A DNA stretch of 37,455 nucleotides from Alphaproteobacteria bacterium (GTDB lineage: Bacteria; Pseudomonadota; Alphaproteobacteria; Micavibrionales; UBA2020), in assembly GCA_028817795.1 (NCBI GenBank), contig JAPPOU010000129.1:1-37455 (forward strand), read 5' to 3'. Below the pieces are notes generated by a model. It saw only the letters and a list, made by a program, of their open reading frames with translations, did no database searches and was not told the DNA's origin. Within the stretch, counting starts at the first letter, position 1, and the number at the start of each line of letters is the position of its first letter. Made by a program: the position numbers and the translations under genes. Shown here one piece after another: positions 26,239 through 36,487 of this stretch.

Positions 26239-29200
26239 CTATGGCGCGTTTTGGTCCAAAAGCGTATCTGGCAGGGGCATCAGGTCAAGGGAATCCGTCC
26301 ACAACAAGGCGCACCGTACAACACGCGCCGGATATATCTCCGCCATAACGGTACGGTATGCCGCCATTTGCTTTAAATAAACACGCGGCGTTTCTTCAAC
26401 CGTCAAGGGCGGCGGGCGGTTGGTTTTGTAATCGACAATCAAAACCTCTTTATCCGTTACCAAAACGCGGTCCATCTGGCCCGATATCACGTTACGGCCC
26501 GCAATGCCTGTCAGCGGCACTTCCGCTTTTGATCCCGCACCGAAAATGGGTGCAAAATCAGGATGTCGCAGGACGGATAAAATCTCGGCCATAAATTCTT
26601 TTTGCTGTTTTCCGGTTAAACCCAGCGCCGGGCGCGCCAGCCATGCCTGTAAAATATTCCCCCATTTCTCCGCTGGCAATTGCGGCAGGATTTCAAGAAT
26701 CTGGTGCACAATCACGCCGCGATGAAAGCGTTTTTCATCTGCTGCCGCCAGCGGACCTTTGGCTGCGGGCTCATCAAGCCCCGGCCGTGACGGCGCCAAT
26801 GGTACAGGCGGAAAGGCTTCATCTTCCGGCCTTTGCCGCGCCCAGTCCGGCAAGGGCTTGCGAAAGGCCGTATCTTCCCCTTGCGCCACTGTTTCTGTTT
26901 TAGGTGGTACGGTCTGCGGATGTTCCAACCGCAACAACGCGCCATCTTCAGTTTCAACCTCTTTCGCCGCACCTGCCAGCGCACGGCGGACGATATGATA
27001 CCAACTGTGTTCCGGCACCTGCTTCTTTTTCGGCTTCCAGCCGCAGATATACAGCCTGTCTTCCGCCCGCGTCATGCCGACGTATAAAAGGCGGCGGTAT
27101 TCATCATCCTGCTGGGCGCGGTCAGCGGCAAGACAGTCTGTGTAATAAGGCGCGTGCATATCCTTGCGCGGCGCCCACAGCGGCACGCCAGATATTTCCG
27201 GCGGCCACAGCATACGCGGCTTAGCGCGTGTGCCGTCATAGCCGATTTTCGATGCATCCGGCATAAAGACAATGGGCGCTTGCAACCCCTTTGATCCATG
27301 CACCGTCATGATGCGGACGCGATCCTGCTTTTCCTGTTCCTGATCGCGCTTGATCTCGCTATCGCCTTTTAAAAACCAGCTGATAAACCCCTGCACCGAT
27401 GGCGTATGCGTTTGTTCATAGGAAAGGCAGCGGTTCAAAAACTCGTCCACGGCATCACGAATGTCATCACCCAGACGCGCATAAAACGCGCGGCGACCGC
27501 TCACATCATCCGCCGGGCAGGGCAAGGTTAAAATTTGCGCGAAAAATTCATACGGCGTTTTCACGGCGGCGTTTTTCATCCAGCTTTGCAGGTGCGCTGC
27601 GATATCGGGCCGCATATCCTTTACGCGCCGCCACAAGCTGCCATCACGCCCATGACACAGGGTGAACAGTTCATCCTCATCCAGCCCGACCAAGGGGGAT
27701 TTTAAAATGGTGGCCAACGTCAAATCATCTTTCGGCTGCAAGGAAAATTGCGCCGCTGCGATCATATCCATGACAGCGATATGCTCTGTCAAAACAATAC
27801 GGTCCACCCCCGCAACAGGCACGTCTTCCTCAGCCATGGCGCGCAAGAGCCTGTCCACAAAAACGCCCCGCGACTGGACAAGAATAAGGATATCGCCAAA
27901 GCGCACGGACCGCGCTTTTGATGGCAGCATTTCACCGCCGTCAACCCAGCTCCTGATTGTTGCAGCCATACGGCGGCAGAGCGTGGCGGCCGCATCATCA
28001 CCAAACGAAACCTCCGTCGGCAGTTGCCAGGCTTCTTTTTCCGCCGTTTCGGCAGGCTCTGTCAATGGCCACAATTCAACCCGCCCCGCCTGCCCGTCAC
28101 GGTGGACAAGGTGGGAGACCGCACGCGCCACATCGGCAACAACGCCGCGCTTTACATCTTCCGCTGCAAAAGCGGAATCGACCGCAGACAACACCGTGCG
28201 GGATGAACGAAAGGAATGCTGCAAATGCACTTCCCATTCCGCCTGCACATCCAAAACGCGGGCGCCAAAATGACGCCGCATCCGCTCGAACGCGCCGGGG
28301 TCCGCCCCTTGAAAGCTAAAGATCGATTGTTTTTCATCCCCCACGACAAAAAGGGTGCGCGGCAGGTCTTCTTTTGACCCTGTGCCGGCAAAATATTCCT
28401 CGCATATCGCCTGTACCACACGCCATTGCTGCGGGCTGGTGTCCTGCGCTTCATCGACAAGGATATGGTCAATCGCTTCATCCAGCTTGAACAAGACCCA
28501 TTGCACGGCACGGCTGTCAGATAAAAGGGCGCAGGTGTTTATAATCAAATCTTCGTAATCAAGCTTGTCCGTATTTTTCTTATACTGCGCATACCGTGCC
28601 ATCATTTCCGCCGCCACTGTCAAAAGTGCCGCATTCAGTTGCGCCAACCGCACGGCCTTGATACGCGCATTCACCTCCAAAAGCCGCACGCCCTCGCGGC
28701 GCATCAAATCAATAATATCGGGAAAGGCCTTTTGCGCGCCGCCCTTTGTGGCCAGATAGGCATCACTGTAAACTTCATCGCCGCCGTCTTTCAAAAAGGC
28801 ACCACTGTATGCATCAAACAATACTGCGCGACGGGATTGATCCTCCAGCCACGGGCGGATCAGCTCTGCTTTTTGCAAATCCCGCGTTGACCCGGCGGAC
28901 AAGCCTTCAAGAACACGCCAGAGGTTTTTTTCATGCGCATCTGAAATATCGCAGGCCTTTGCAACAATATCCGCTTCCGATACGGCAGGATCAGCCCCCA
29001 GCGCAGCATAAACAGCCGCAATCATCCCTTCAACGCCGCCATGGTGGTCGAAAATTTCCGCCAGCTTGCCCCGCCGCCCCATCATTTGCGCGATCAGGTC
29101 TGACATGGCACCGGAATCCAGCAGCAATGCAAGGCGGCTGAAAGCAGCGGCCAGCGTGCCGTCCGGCTGAATGCGGGCTTCCGCCGTAATGTCATGCAGG

Positions 29201-29763
29201 CAGCGCGTTAAATATTCCATCGCGCTTTGTTCATCAATCAAATCAAAGTGCGGGGCAAGCCCTGCTTCCAGCGGAAACCTTTTTAAAACGGACTGGCAAA
29301 ATGAATGTATGGTCATGATCTTCAGGCCGCCCGGCGTATCCAGCACACGGGCAAACAATTGCCGCGCCTGCCTTCGCATCACGTCATCGGGCGCATGGCC
29401 GCACAGCGAAGACAAGGCATCATCCAGCCCTGCATCATCCATGACGGACCAGTGGCTTAAAGATTCATAAATCCGCGCCGACATTTCCGCCGCTGCCGTG
29501 CGCGTAAACGTCAGGCACAAAATACGGCCGGGGAGCGTTGCACTGGCTGCATCCATGCCGGGGCGCGGCAGCATCAGGCGCAAAAGGCGGTCGATCAAAA
29601 CCTTGGTCTTTCCCGTTCCTGCTGATGCCCCCACCCAGTGGCTTTCCATAGGGTGCGAAGCACGCGCCTGCCGCAATGACGGGCTGTCTTCCGCCTGTGA
29701 CTGCCTGATAATCTGTTCCCCCGCCGTCATGCCGCATCCTCCGCATCGCCGGATACGCGCCAT
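26239..29763 (-). CDS. addA: Double-strand break repair helicase-nuclease AddA
   Basis: VGASAGTGKTKVLIDRLLRLML, DEAQDTSPQQW, GDEKQSIFSFQGADP, TVHGSKGLQAPIVFMPD, C-terminal nuclease DYKTNRPPP. 1174 aa. Confidence 0.95.
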   Translation of the reverse strand: MARIRRCGGCGMTAGEQIIRQSQAEDSPSLRQARASHPMESHWVGASAGTGKTKVLIDRLLRLMLPRPGMDAASATLPGRILCLTFTRTAAAEMSARIYESLSHWSVMDDAGLDDALSSLCGHAPDDVMRRQARQLFARVLDTPGGLKIMTIHSFCQSVLKRFPLEAGLAPHFDLIDEQSAMEYLTRCLHDITAEARIQPDGTLAAAFSRLALLLDSGAMSDLIAQMMGRRGKLAEIFDHHGGVEGMIAAVYAALGADPAVSEADIVAKACDISDAHEKNLWRVLEGLSAGSTRDLQKAELIRPWLEDQSRRAVLFDAYSGAFLKDGGDEVYSDAYLATKGGAQKAFPDIIDLMRREGVRLLEVNARIKAVRLAQLNAALLTVAAEMMARYAQYKKNTDKLDYEDLIINTCALLSDSRAVQWVLFKLDEAIDHILVDEAQDTSPQQWRVVQAICEEYFAGTGSKEDLPRTLFVVGDEKQSIFSFQGADPGAFERMRRHFGARVLDVQAEWEVHLQHSFRSSRTVLSAVDSAFAAEDVKRGVVADVARAVSHLVHRDGQAGRVELWPLTEPAETAEKEAWQLPTEVSFGDDAAATLCRRMAATIRSWVDGGEMLPSKARSVRFGDILILVQSRGVFVDRLLRAMAEEDVPVAGVDRIVLTEHIAVMDMIAAAQFSLQPKDDLTLATILKSPLVGLDEDELFTLCHGRDGSLWRRVKDMRPDIAAHLQSWMKNAAVKTPYEFFAQILTLPCPADDVSGRRAFYARLGDDIRDAVDEFLNRCLSYEQTHTPSVQGFISWFLKGDSEIKRDQEQEKQDRVRIMTVHGSKGLQAPIVFMPDASKIGYDGTRAKPRMLWPPEISGVPLWAPRKDMHAPYYTDCLAADRAQQDDEYRRLLYVGMTRAEDRLYICGWKPKKKQVPEHSWYHIVRRALAGAAKEVETEDGALLRLEHPQTVPPKTETVAQGEDTAFRKPLPDWARQRPEDEAFPPVPLAPSRPGLDEPAAKGPLAAADEKRFHRGVIVHQILEILPQLPAEKWGNILQAWLARPALGLTGKQQKEFMAEILSVLRHPDFAPIFGAGSKAEVPLTGIAGRNVISGQMDRVLVTDKEVLIVDYKTNRPPPLTVEETPRVYLKQMAAYRTVMAEIYPARVVRCALLWTDSLDLMPLPDTLLDQNAP

Positions 29764-32726
29764 TCACGCACACGGGCCAGATGATCGTAATCAGAAAAAC
29801 GCGGCAGGGCTTCGGCGCGGGGCTGTGAATAATAAGGCGTTGTTTCATCATTAAACGCCGTAATCAGGTTCAATAAACCATCTTCCGCACCCTGCGCCAG
29901 ATCTTCCGCCGTGACTTTGCCATCGCAAGGGGATATTTGCTCAACCGGCTTTTTTCCGCTGCCTGTGACCTTCCAGTGGACAAGATCGGATACGCCGCCC
30001 AAAAGATCATCGCCAAACGCGCCGCGTGACAGCATCAGGGATTCCAAGGGCAATTGCGGCGATAGACCATTGCGCACCTCGGTCTTTGTTGGCGCCGCGC
30101 CGGTTTTATAATCAATAATCACATAGCTGCCGTCTGATTTGGCGCGGTCAATGCGATCGGCCGTGCCGGTCAGTGTAAACAGGCCGCCTTTCGCATCAAA
30201 AACCCATTTGCCGCGCCGTTCCAGCGCCACAGGCAAAGCGGTCTGCCGCCATGCCCGTTCCTGCTCCACAAAACCATCGGCAATGCGCATGAACCGCGGC
30301 CACCAGAATGCCGCAACTTCATCGGGCACGCGCATATCATCCAAAGCATCACGGCCAAATTGCAAAAGTTTTTCCACGGCATCATCGGGCAAAGCTTCGG
30401 GGTATGCGCGCACAAAATCTTCCAAGGCCTTGTGCACAAATGTGCCGCGCTCTGCCCCGCCGGGGTCGGCATCGACAGGGTCCAGCGCATCCAGACCCAG
30501 AACATATTGCGCGTATATCTGGTAAGGGTCACGCACCCAGGCCTCCACGCGTGTGACGCGCATTTCGCGCGGACGCGCATGAACGGGTGGGCAAGGCGCA
30601 GGGCGCGGCGGCGGCACGGGCGGGCCGTCCGGCGCATCAAGATCACGCGCCCATTGCCTGTACCGCTTTGCCGCCACATCGTTCATGTCAATGCCTGCCG
30701 CCTGCAATACTGTCTCCATCCTGAGAAGCCAACGCGCAGGCACAGCGGGACTGCCATCCACTTTCTTGGCACGGGTCACAATGACCTCAGGGGCGGAGGC
30801 CGCCTGCACAAAATCATGCGCGTCAAGGCAGATACCGCGTTCCGGCGGCGGCAGGCCGAAATCACGGCGCATAGGGCGCGACATCCATGGGTCTTCCGCA
30901 GGCTTTGCGGGCCATGTGCCTTCGTTCAAGCCACCCAGAATAACAAGATCGGCACTATAAAGCCGCGCCTCCACCTGCCCCAGAATAGAAAGGCGCGGGT
31001 GCGTGCCGTAACGCGGGCGCACGGTAACCCCCTTTAACAGCGTGCGCACCAGCGCGACATAGCTATCCCGCGCCAATGGCGGCACATCGTTGGCAGCTTC
31101 TAAAAGCTCTGCGAAAAACCGCGTTGCGGCTTCACCCGCTTCACCTGTCCAAAGCCGTTCTGCGCCCGTTGCGCCCGGTGCATTCGCCAGATTTTCCGCC
31201 ATATGAATATGCGCTGTGACCAATGCACGGAAATCTGCTGTTTCCTGATTTTGCATCAGCTCTGCAAAAGGCGAGACAATGGCAGATACGCTTTCACACC
31301 ACGCAGAAAGCTTTTGCGCCGTATCCGGTGCTTTATCCGCCAAAAGCGCGATACCGTCACGCAACCCTGCAAAGCCGGGCGAAGGGCGCGGGCCGCGCAG
31401 CACCAGCCTGTCGAGCATGGATACCATTTCCGCATGTTCCGCAGGCGGCAATCCCGCCGCCATCACAGGATGTTTTAAAAGAGACAAAAGCTGCACAGGT
31501 GCAAGATTTTGCTCTGCCGCTTCCGCGCCCAGCATCAGCCATGCGCCTGCGGGCGTTTCCGTTAAGGGCTGTCCACCCGTATCGTCAATATCTATACCCC
31601 AGCGCTTAAGAGCCATTGACACGCGGCGGGCCAAACGGCGGTCCGGCGTAATCAGCGCGGCCGTCTTTCCTTTTTCCTCCAGCGTTTCGCGCAATATCAG
31701 GGCAATCACGTCGGCTTCTTCCTGCGCCGTATCGCAATCAATGCGGATGAAACCTTCCAGCGCCTGCGGAGGGATATCATCCGGCGTCAGATCGCGCCAT
31801 TTTTCCGTGGTGGCGGGGGGGCGCATCGCTTCCGATAAAAGCCGCACCCGCGCCGTATTCACAGGCAGCGCATCCTCAACAGGCCAATCCGCAACAGCGT
31901 CCCGGTCAATGCCGATACGCGCCAAAAGCTGTTTGATGTTATATTGCGGATGCTCCGGCCCTGCCATGTCCCAACTGATCTCATCGAGTTGCGCATCCAT
32001 GCCCGGCAGCACCAACATGCCCTGCGGCAGACGCGCCACCAGTGACAGCAATTCCGCCGCTGCCGGAACCGTGCCCGTTGATCCCGCCGCAATCACGGGG
32101 TTTTGGGGCGGATGCAATTCCCATGCTTTTTTTTGCGCATCCAAAAGCATGTTGCGCCGCGCTGCATAATCAATCACGCCACGTGATTCCAGAACACCCG
32201 GCCAGACATCGGTTAATACGCGCAGAAATGTCAGGGTTTCCTGCCAGTGGTCGGCAAAGCGTTCGGGCACGATATCTTTCAGGCCATCGAACGATAAACC
32301 TTCCGTCTGCACCTCATCCAAAAACCGCCCCAGTTCTAGCGCCAGCGCAGCGGCTTGGTCGAACGACTGGGTTTTGTCTTTTTGCATGATAGCGCGGGCC
32401 AGTAAAAGCTGCCTTTGCAACCGCGAGACCGCAGGCGGAATATCCGGCGCTTCCGCATCGGCAGAAAGCAACAACGTGACTTCATCCGCCTCGACATCGC
32501 CAATGGGCTGCATGCGCGGCAATACAGCGCCCTTACCGCCTGATAAACGCAAAAACGCTTCGCGCAATGTACGACACGCGCGGCGTGATGGCAAAAGAAC
32601 CGTGTAACCCCCCAATGCCAAAGGATCGCCCTTTGCCATTTCCCACACGCCCCGCGCCAGCGCATCGGCAAACGACTGCCCGGCGGGGATGTTGTATACA
32701 AGCGGTGTGTCTTTTAATGCAGGCAT
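29727..32726 (-). CDS. addB: Double-strand break repair protein AddB
   Basis: 999 aa. LGGLNEGTWPAKPAEDPWMSRPMRRDFGLPPPERGICLDAHDFVQAASAPEVIVTRAKKVDGSPAVPARWLLR and C-terminal nuclease VIIDYKTGAAPTKTEV. Overlaps the addA start. Confidence 0.95.
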   Translation of the reverse strand: MPALKDTPLVYNIPAGQSFADALARGVWEMAKGDPLALGGYTVLLPSRRACRTLREAFLRLSGGKGAVLPRMQPIGDVEADEVTLLLSADAEAPDIPPAVSRLQRQLLLARAIMQKDKTQSFDQAAALALELGRFLDEVQTEGLSFDGLKDIVPERFADHWQETLTFLRVLTDVWPGVLESRGVIDYAARRNMLLDAQKKAWELHPPQNPVIAAGSTGTVPAAAELLSLVARLPQGMLVLPGMDAQLDEISWDMAGPEHPQYNIKQLLARIGIDRDAVADWPVEDALPVNTARVRLLSEAMRPPATTEKWRDLTPDDIPPQALEGFIRIDCDTAQEEADVIALILRETLEEKGKTAALITPDRRLARRVSMALKRWGIDIDDTGGQPLTETPAGAWLMLGAEAAEQNLAPVQLLSLLKHPVMAAGLPPAEHAEMVSMLDRLVLRGPRPSPGFAGLRDGIALLADKAPDTAQKLSAWCESVSAIVSPFAELMQNQETADFRALVTAHIHMAENLANAPGATGAERLWTGEAGEAATRFFAELLEAANDVPPLARDSYVALVRTLLKGVTVRPRYGTHPRLSILGQVEARLYSADLVILGGLNEGTWPAKPAEDPWMSRPMRRDFGLPPPERGICLDAHDFVQAASAPEVIVTRAKKVDGSPAVPARWLLRMETVLQAAGIDMNDVAAKRYRQWARDLDAPDGPPVPPPRPAPCPPVHARPREMRVTRVEAWVRDPYQIYAQYVLGLDALDPVDADPGGAERGTFVHKALEDFVRAYPEALPDDAVEKLLQFGRDALDDMRVPDEVAAFWWPRFMRIADGFVEQERAWRQTALPVALERRGKWVFDAKGGLFTLTGTADRIDRAKSDGSYVIIDYKTGAAPTKTEVRNGLSPQLPLESLMLSRGAFGDDLLGGVSDLVHWKVTGSGKKPVEQISPCDGKVTAEDLAQGAEDGLLNLITAFNDETTPYYSQPRAEALPRFSDYDHLARVREWRVSGDAEDAA

Positions 32727-33470
32727 TTACATGGCGTGTTTCTTTGCCGGCGGCGCGGAAAGAATGCGGTTGGTTTCTTCAAAATCCTTGGGCGTACCCA
32801 CATGGTGCCAGGCCCCTTTATGGCGCAACGCATAAAGCCGCCCTGCCGCTTCCGCCTTGTGGAACAGATCAAGGAATGAAAACGTGCCGGAAGGTGCATC
32901 TTTGAACAAGCGCGGATGCACAATGCGCGGGCCCATAAAAACGGTATTGGCGGGTTTTTCAGCGCAGCTTTGAAAAACGGCGGCAGCGCAATCCTTATCC
33001 TCTTCCACAAAATAATCGCCGCCCCTCTCCCAGCCCAGAATGGCCGCGACATCCTGCACAAGGAATAACAGGTCCATTTTCGTCCCGTCCCATGCATCCG
33101 CAAGGCGGCTGAGCGCGGGCGCGGCATCATCGGTCCACAAGACATCGGCATTTAAAACATAAAAAGGCTCATCACCAAAAAACGAAAGCTGCGCGGCAAC
33201 ACCGCCCCCCGTATCAAGGATTTCATCTTCGTGCACAACGGTAATGCGCGGCGTTTTTCTGCCTTTCAATGCGTCTTCGATCATGTGACCAAGGTAATGC
33301 GCATTCACAATCACCTCTTCGACGCCTACCGCCGCCAGTGCATCCAATGCACGATCCAACATCGTTTGCCCCGCCACCTCCAACAACGGCTTGGGGCAGT
33401 TATCCGTTAACGGCCGCATCCGCGTGCCAAAACCGGCGGCAAGGACGAAAGCTTTTTTGGGTGTGGTCAT
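32727..33470 (-). CDS. murU: Nucleotidyltransferase, MurU-like (N-acetylmuramate-1-phosphate uridylyltransferase)
   Basis: KKAFVLAAGFGTRMRPLTDNCPKPLLEVAGQTMLDRALDAL. Positioned tsaE-[this]-addB-addA. Confidence 0.8.
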   Translation of the reverse strand: MTTPKKAFVLAAGFGTRMRPLTDNCPKPLLEVAGQTMLDRALDALAAVGVEEVIVNAHYLGHMIEDALKGRKTPRITVVHEDEILDTGGGVAAQLSFFGDEPFYVLNADVLWTDDAAPALSRLADAWDGTKMDLLFLVQDVAAILGWERGGDYFVEEDKDCAAAVFQSCAEKPANTVFMGPRIVHPRLFKDAPSGTFSFLDLFHKAEAAGRLYALRHKGAWHHVGTPKDFEETNRILSAPPAKKHAM

Positions 33471-33928
33471 GCAATTACCTCTTTCACACGCTCTGCCATC
33501 CGGCCCTTGGGCGCAAGCTCCACGATACGTACATTTTCAGAATCATCTTCAAAAGCAATATTTATTTCTAGCCTGTCTTTGGGCAAAAGGCTACCCAAAC
33601 GGTCGGGCCATTCGACCAGTGCAGCCCCGAAACGGCGGGCATCGTCCCAGCCTAATTCCAGAATGTCTCCCTCCTTTTCTTCCAGCCTGTACAAGTCAAA
33701 ATGCCATAACGACAGACCCGGCAGATCATAGACCTGCACCAGCGTAAAGGTGGGGCTGGGCACATCGACGGGTTCGGGCGACAGCGCATTGACCAGCGCC
33801 CGGCAAAAGGCCGTTTTCCCCGCCCCCAGATCGCCCATCAGGGTCACGACATCGCCTTTTTGCAATATGGGCGCGATTTCAGCGGCAAAATCGGCCATTG
33901 CGGCTTCATTCGGGATGATTTTTCTCAT
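33467..33928 (-). CDS. tsaE: tRNA threonylcarbamoyladenosine biosynthesis ATPase TsaE
   Basis: GDVVTLMGDLGAGKTAFCRALVNAL, VPSPTFTLVQVYD, LWHFDLYRLEEKE, LVEWPDRLGSLLP. Start set to MRKIIPNEA at 33928; the ORF track extends to 34036. Confidence 0.92.
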   Translation of the reverse strand: MRKIIPNEAAMADFAAEIAPILQKGDVVTLMGDLGAGKTAFCRALVNALSPEPVDVPSPTFTLVQVYDLPGLSLWHFDLYRLEEKEGDILELGWDDARRFGAALVEWPDRLGSLLPKDRLEINIAFEDDSENVRIVELAPKGRMAERVKEVIA

Positions 33929-33950
33929 GAATGCATTATATTCGGTTTCC

Positions 33951-34967
33951 ATGAAAGTAGAACACGCATATTCGACAGATGTCGTGATTATCGGCGCGGG
34001 GCCTGTGGGCCTCTTCGCCATTTTTGAATGCGGCATGCTGAAAATGAAATGCCACGTGGTCGACAGCCTGGAAGAGATCGGCGGGCAGTGCGCGGCGCTC
34101 TACCCCGAAAAACCCATTTACGACATTCCGGGCTTCCCTGAGGTCATGGCGGGTGACCTGATTACACGCCTTGAAAAACAGGCCGCGCCTTTTGATCCCG
34201 TTTACCACCTGAACCATCAGGCAACAGGCCTTGAAAAACGGGCGGATGACCGCTTTACCGTGGCGACGGCCAAGGGCGTGGAAATTGATTGTGCCGCCGT
34301 CATTATCGCGGGCGGCGCAGGCGCGTTCGGCCCCAACAAGCCGCCACTGGACGGGCTGGAGGATTTCGAAGGCACATCCGTTTTCTACATGGTGAAAAGG
34401 CGCGAAGATTTTCGCGGCAAAAAAATCGCGATTGCCGGTGGCGGGGATTCCGCCGTCGACTGGGCCTTGTCATTGGCAGAGGTTGCGGAAAAAGTTTATT
34501 TCATCCACCGCCGCGATAAATTCCGCGCCGCGCCGGAATCTGTCGCCCGCCTGAAAGACATTGCCGCAACGGGAAAGGTTGAGATGGTCATTCCCGCACA
34601 GTTGCATGCCCTGCACGGTGAAGCAGGGCAGCTGAGCCGCATTGAAGTTTCAGACCTTGACGGCAACAAAAGGATGCTGGATGCCGATACGCTGCTCCCT
34701 TTCTTTGGCCTAACGCCGCAACTGGGGCCGATTGCCGAATGGGGGCTAGGGGTGGAACATTACCACATCCCCGTATCGCAGCGCACATCGCAAACAAATA
34801 TAGAGGGCGTTTTTGCCGTGGGGGATATCGCAACCTATCCCGACAAGCTTAAGCTGATCCTCACAGGTTTTGCCGAAGCCGCGCAGGCTGCGCACGCCAT
34901 CCACCCACGTGTCTTTCCCGGCGAAGCTCTCCACTTTGAATACTCCACGTCAAAGGGCGTACCGTAA
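33951..34967 (+). CDS. Thioredoxin reductase-like ferredoxin/flavodoxin-NADP+ reductase
   Basis: STDVVIIGAGPVGLFAIFECGML, CAALYPEKPIYDIPGFPEV, IAIAGGGDSAVDWAL, GVFAVGDIATYPDKLKLILTGFAEAAQAAH. Confidence 0.92.
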   Translation: MKVEHAYSTDVVIIGAGPVGLFAIFECGMLKMKCHVVDSLEEIGGQCAALYPEKPIYDIPGFPEVMAGDLITRLEKQAAPFDPVYHLNHQATGLEKRADDRFTVATAKGVEIDCAAVIIAGGAGAFGPNKPPLDGLEDFEGTSVFYMVKRREDFRGKKIAIAGGGDSAVDWALSLAEVAEKVYFIHRRDKFRAAPESVARLKDIAATGKVEMVIPAQLHALHGEAGQLSRIEVSDLDGNKRMLDADTLLPFFGLTPQLGPIAEWGLGVEHYHIPVSQRTSQTNIEGVFAVGDIATYPDKLKLILTGFAEAAQAAHAIHPRVFPGEALHFEYSTSKGVP

Positions 34968-34983
34968 CAAAAAAGGACCTGCC

Positions 34984-35541
34984 ATGTTTATCCAGACCGA
35001 ACAAACCCCAAACCCCTTAAGCCTGAAATTTATTCCGGGGTGCGAGGTGATGCTGCGCGGTACAGCAGAATTTACATCCGGCGACGGCACGGACGCCTCG
35101 CCGCTGGCGCAAAAGCTGTTCGCGATCACCGGCATAACAGGCGTGTTTTTTACAACCGATTTCGTAACCGTTACCAAAGACGAACAAACAGACTGGAACA
35201 CCCTGAAAACCGAAGTGATGGGCGCATTGGTCGAGCATTTTGCCACCGGCCAGCCTGTGATGGCTGATGAACACATTGCGCAAGACGCACATACAGCATC
35301 AGATGATGACGATGACGTTGTGAAGCAAATCAAGGAAATCCTTGATACCCGCATTCGCCCCGCTGTGGCGGCAGATGGCGGCGATATTGTTTTTCACGGC
35401 TTTGAAAACGGCGTTGTTTTGCTGCAAATGCGCGGCGCCTGCGCGGGCTGCCCGTCATCGACCGTCACGCTGAAAAACGGCATTGAAAACCTGTTGAAGC
35501 ACTTTATCCCGGAAGTCAATGAAGTCCGCGCCATCAACTAA
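34984..35541 (+). CDS. NifU/Nfu-type Fe-S scaffold protein
   Basis: MFIQTEQTPNPLSLKFIPG (Nfu N-domain) and C-terminal DTRIRPAVAADGGDIVFHGFENGVVLLQMRGACAGCPSSTVTLKNGIENLL (CxxC). Confidence 0.95.
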   Translation: MFIQTEQTPNPLSLKFIPGCEVMLRGTAEFTSGDGTDASPLAQKLFAITGITGVFFTTDFVTVTKDEQTDWNTLKTEVMGALVEHFATGQPVMADEHIAQDAHTASDDDDDVVKQIKEILDTRIRPAVAADGGDIVFHGFENGVVLLQMRGACAGCPSSTVTLKNGIENLLKHFIPEVNEVRAIN

Positions 35542-36457
35542 AACCGTTATCATCATCGGCGGCCCCACGGCCAGCGGGAAATCGGGGCTGGCGCTTGATT
35601 TGGCGCAAGAGCTGGGCGGCGTTGTCATCAATGCCGATTCCATGCAGCTTTACGATGGCCTGCATATTTTAACGGCACAACCATCTACAGATGACAAAAC
35701 CGCCGTGCCGCACACGCTTTACGGCGCTTTAAAGCCGGATGAGAAATGCCATGCCGCCGCATGGCGCGATATGGCTTTAAAAGACATCGACGCTGCACTG
35801 GCGCAAAACAAAACCCCTATTGTCGCGGGCGGCACGGGGTTTTATATCAAGACGCTGGTCGAAGGTATCAGCCCCATCCCCGATGTGCCCGAAGATATCC
35901 GCAAAGCTGCAACCACATTGATGGCGGATATCGGCAACATCGCCTTTCATGAAAAACTGGCGCAGCGTGACCCTGTGATGGCCGCAAAGCTGGACCCCGG
36001 CAATACGCAAAGACTGATCCGCGCATGGGAGGTTTTGGATGCGACGGGCCAAAGCCTTGCCGTATGGCAGGATATGCCCGCAACGCCGCCCCCGCCGCAC
36101 CTGTCGTTTACAACCATCACGCTTTTACCGCCCCGCGCAGATTTATATGCGCGTTGCGATGCCCGTTTTGAACACATGGCCAAAAACGGTGCCATCGAAG
36201 AAACAGAGCATTTTATGAAGCAGGGCTTTGAAAACAGCCCGCTGGAAAACGCCCTTGGATATACAGAGTTTTGCGGCTACTTAAACGGCACGCACAGCCT
36301 TGAAGATGCCACCACAAAGGCGCAGCAGCGCACGCGCAACTATGCAAAGCGGCAAACCACATGGTTCCGCCACCAGATCACGCCAAACATCACCCTGAAC
36401 GCACCTGAAAGTGCCCCTGTTACAAAATATTTGGGGGATAAGAACCGTATCTGCTAA
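35519..36457 (+). CDS. miaA: tRNA dimethylallyltransferase
   Basis: VIIIGGPTASGKSGLALDLAQELGGVVINADSMQLYDGLHILTAQPS, VAGGTGFYIKTLVEGI, RTRNYAKRQTTWFR. Overlaps the nfu 3' end by 23 nt. Confidence 0.95.
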   Translation: MKSAPSTKTVIIIGGPTASGKSGLALDLAQELGGVVINADSMQLYDGLHILTAQPSTDDKTAVPHTLYGALKPDEKCHAAAWRDMALKDIDAALAQNKTPIVAGGTGFYIKTLVEGISPIPDVPEDIRKAATTLMADIGNIAFHEKLAQRDPVMAAKLDPGNTQRLIRAWEVLDATGQSLAVWQDMPATPPPPHLSFTTITLLPPRADLYARCDARFEHMAKNGAIEETEHFMKQGFENSPLENALGYTEFCGYLNGTHSLEDATTKAQQRTRNYAKRQTTWFRHQITPNITLNAPESAPVTKYLGDKNRIC

Positions 36458-36487
36458 CATTCCCCTGTTTATGAGGAGGATTTTCTA

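Noticed and set aside
27662-28273. 203-aa plus-strand ORF inside addA
   Set aside because: Ser-rich antisense of the AddA helicase, no domain signature.
30360-31037. 225-aa plus-strand ORF inside addB
   Set aside because: Same reason: Arg/His-rich antisense translation of AddB, no family motifs.
31279-32169. 296-aa plus-strand ORF inside addB
   Set aside because: Antisense shadow of a well-supported AddB CDS. Ser/Arg-rich composition, no recognisable domain.
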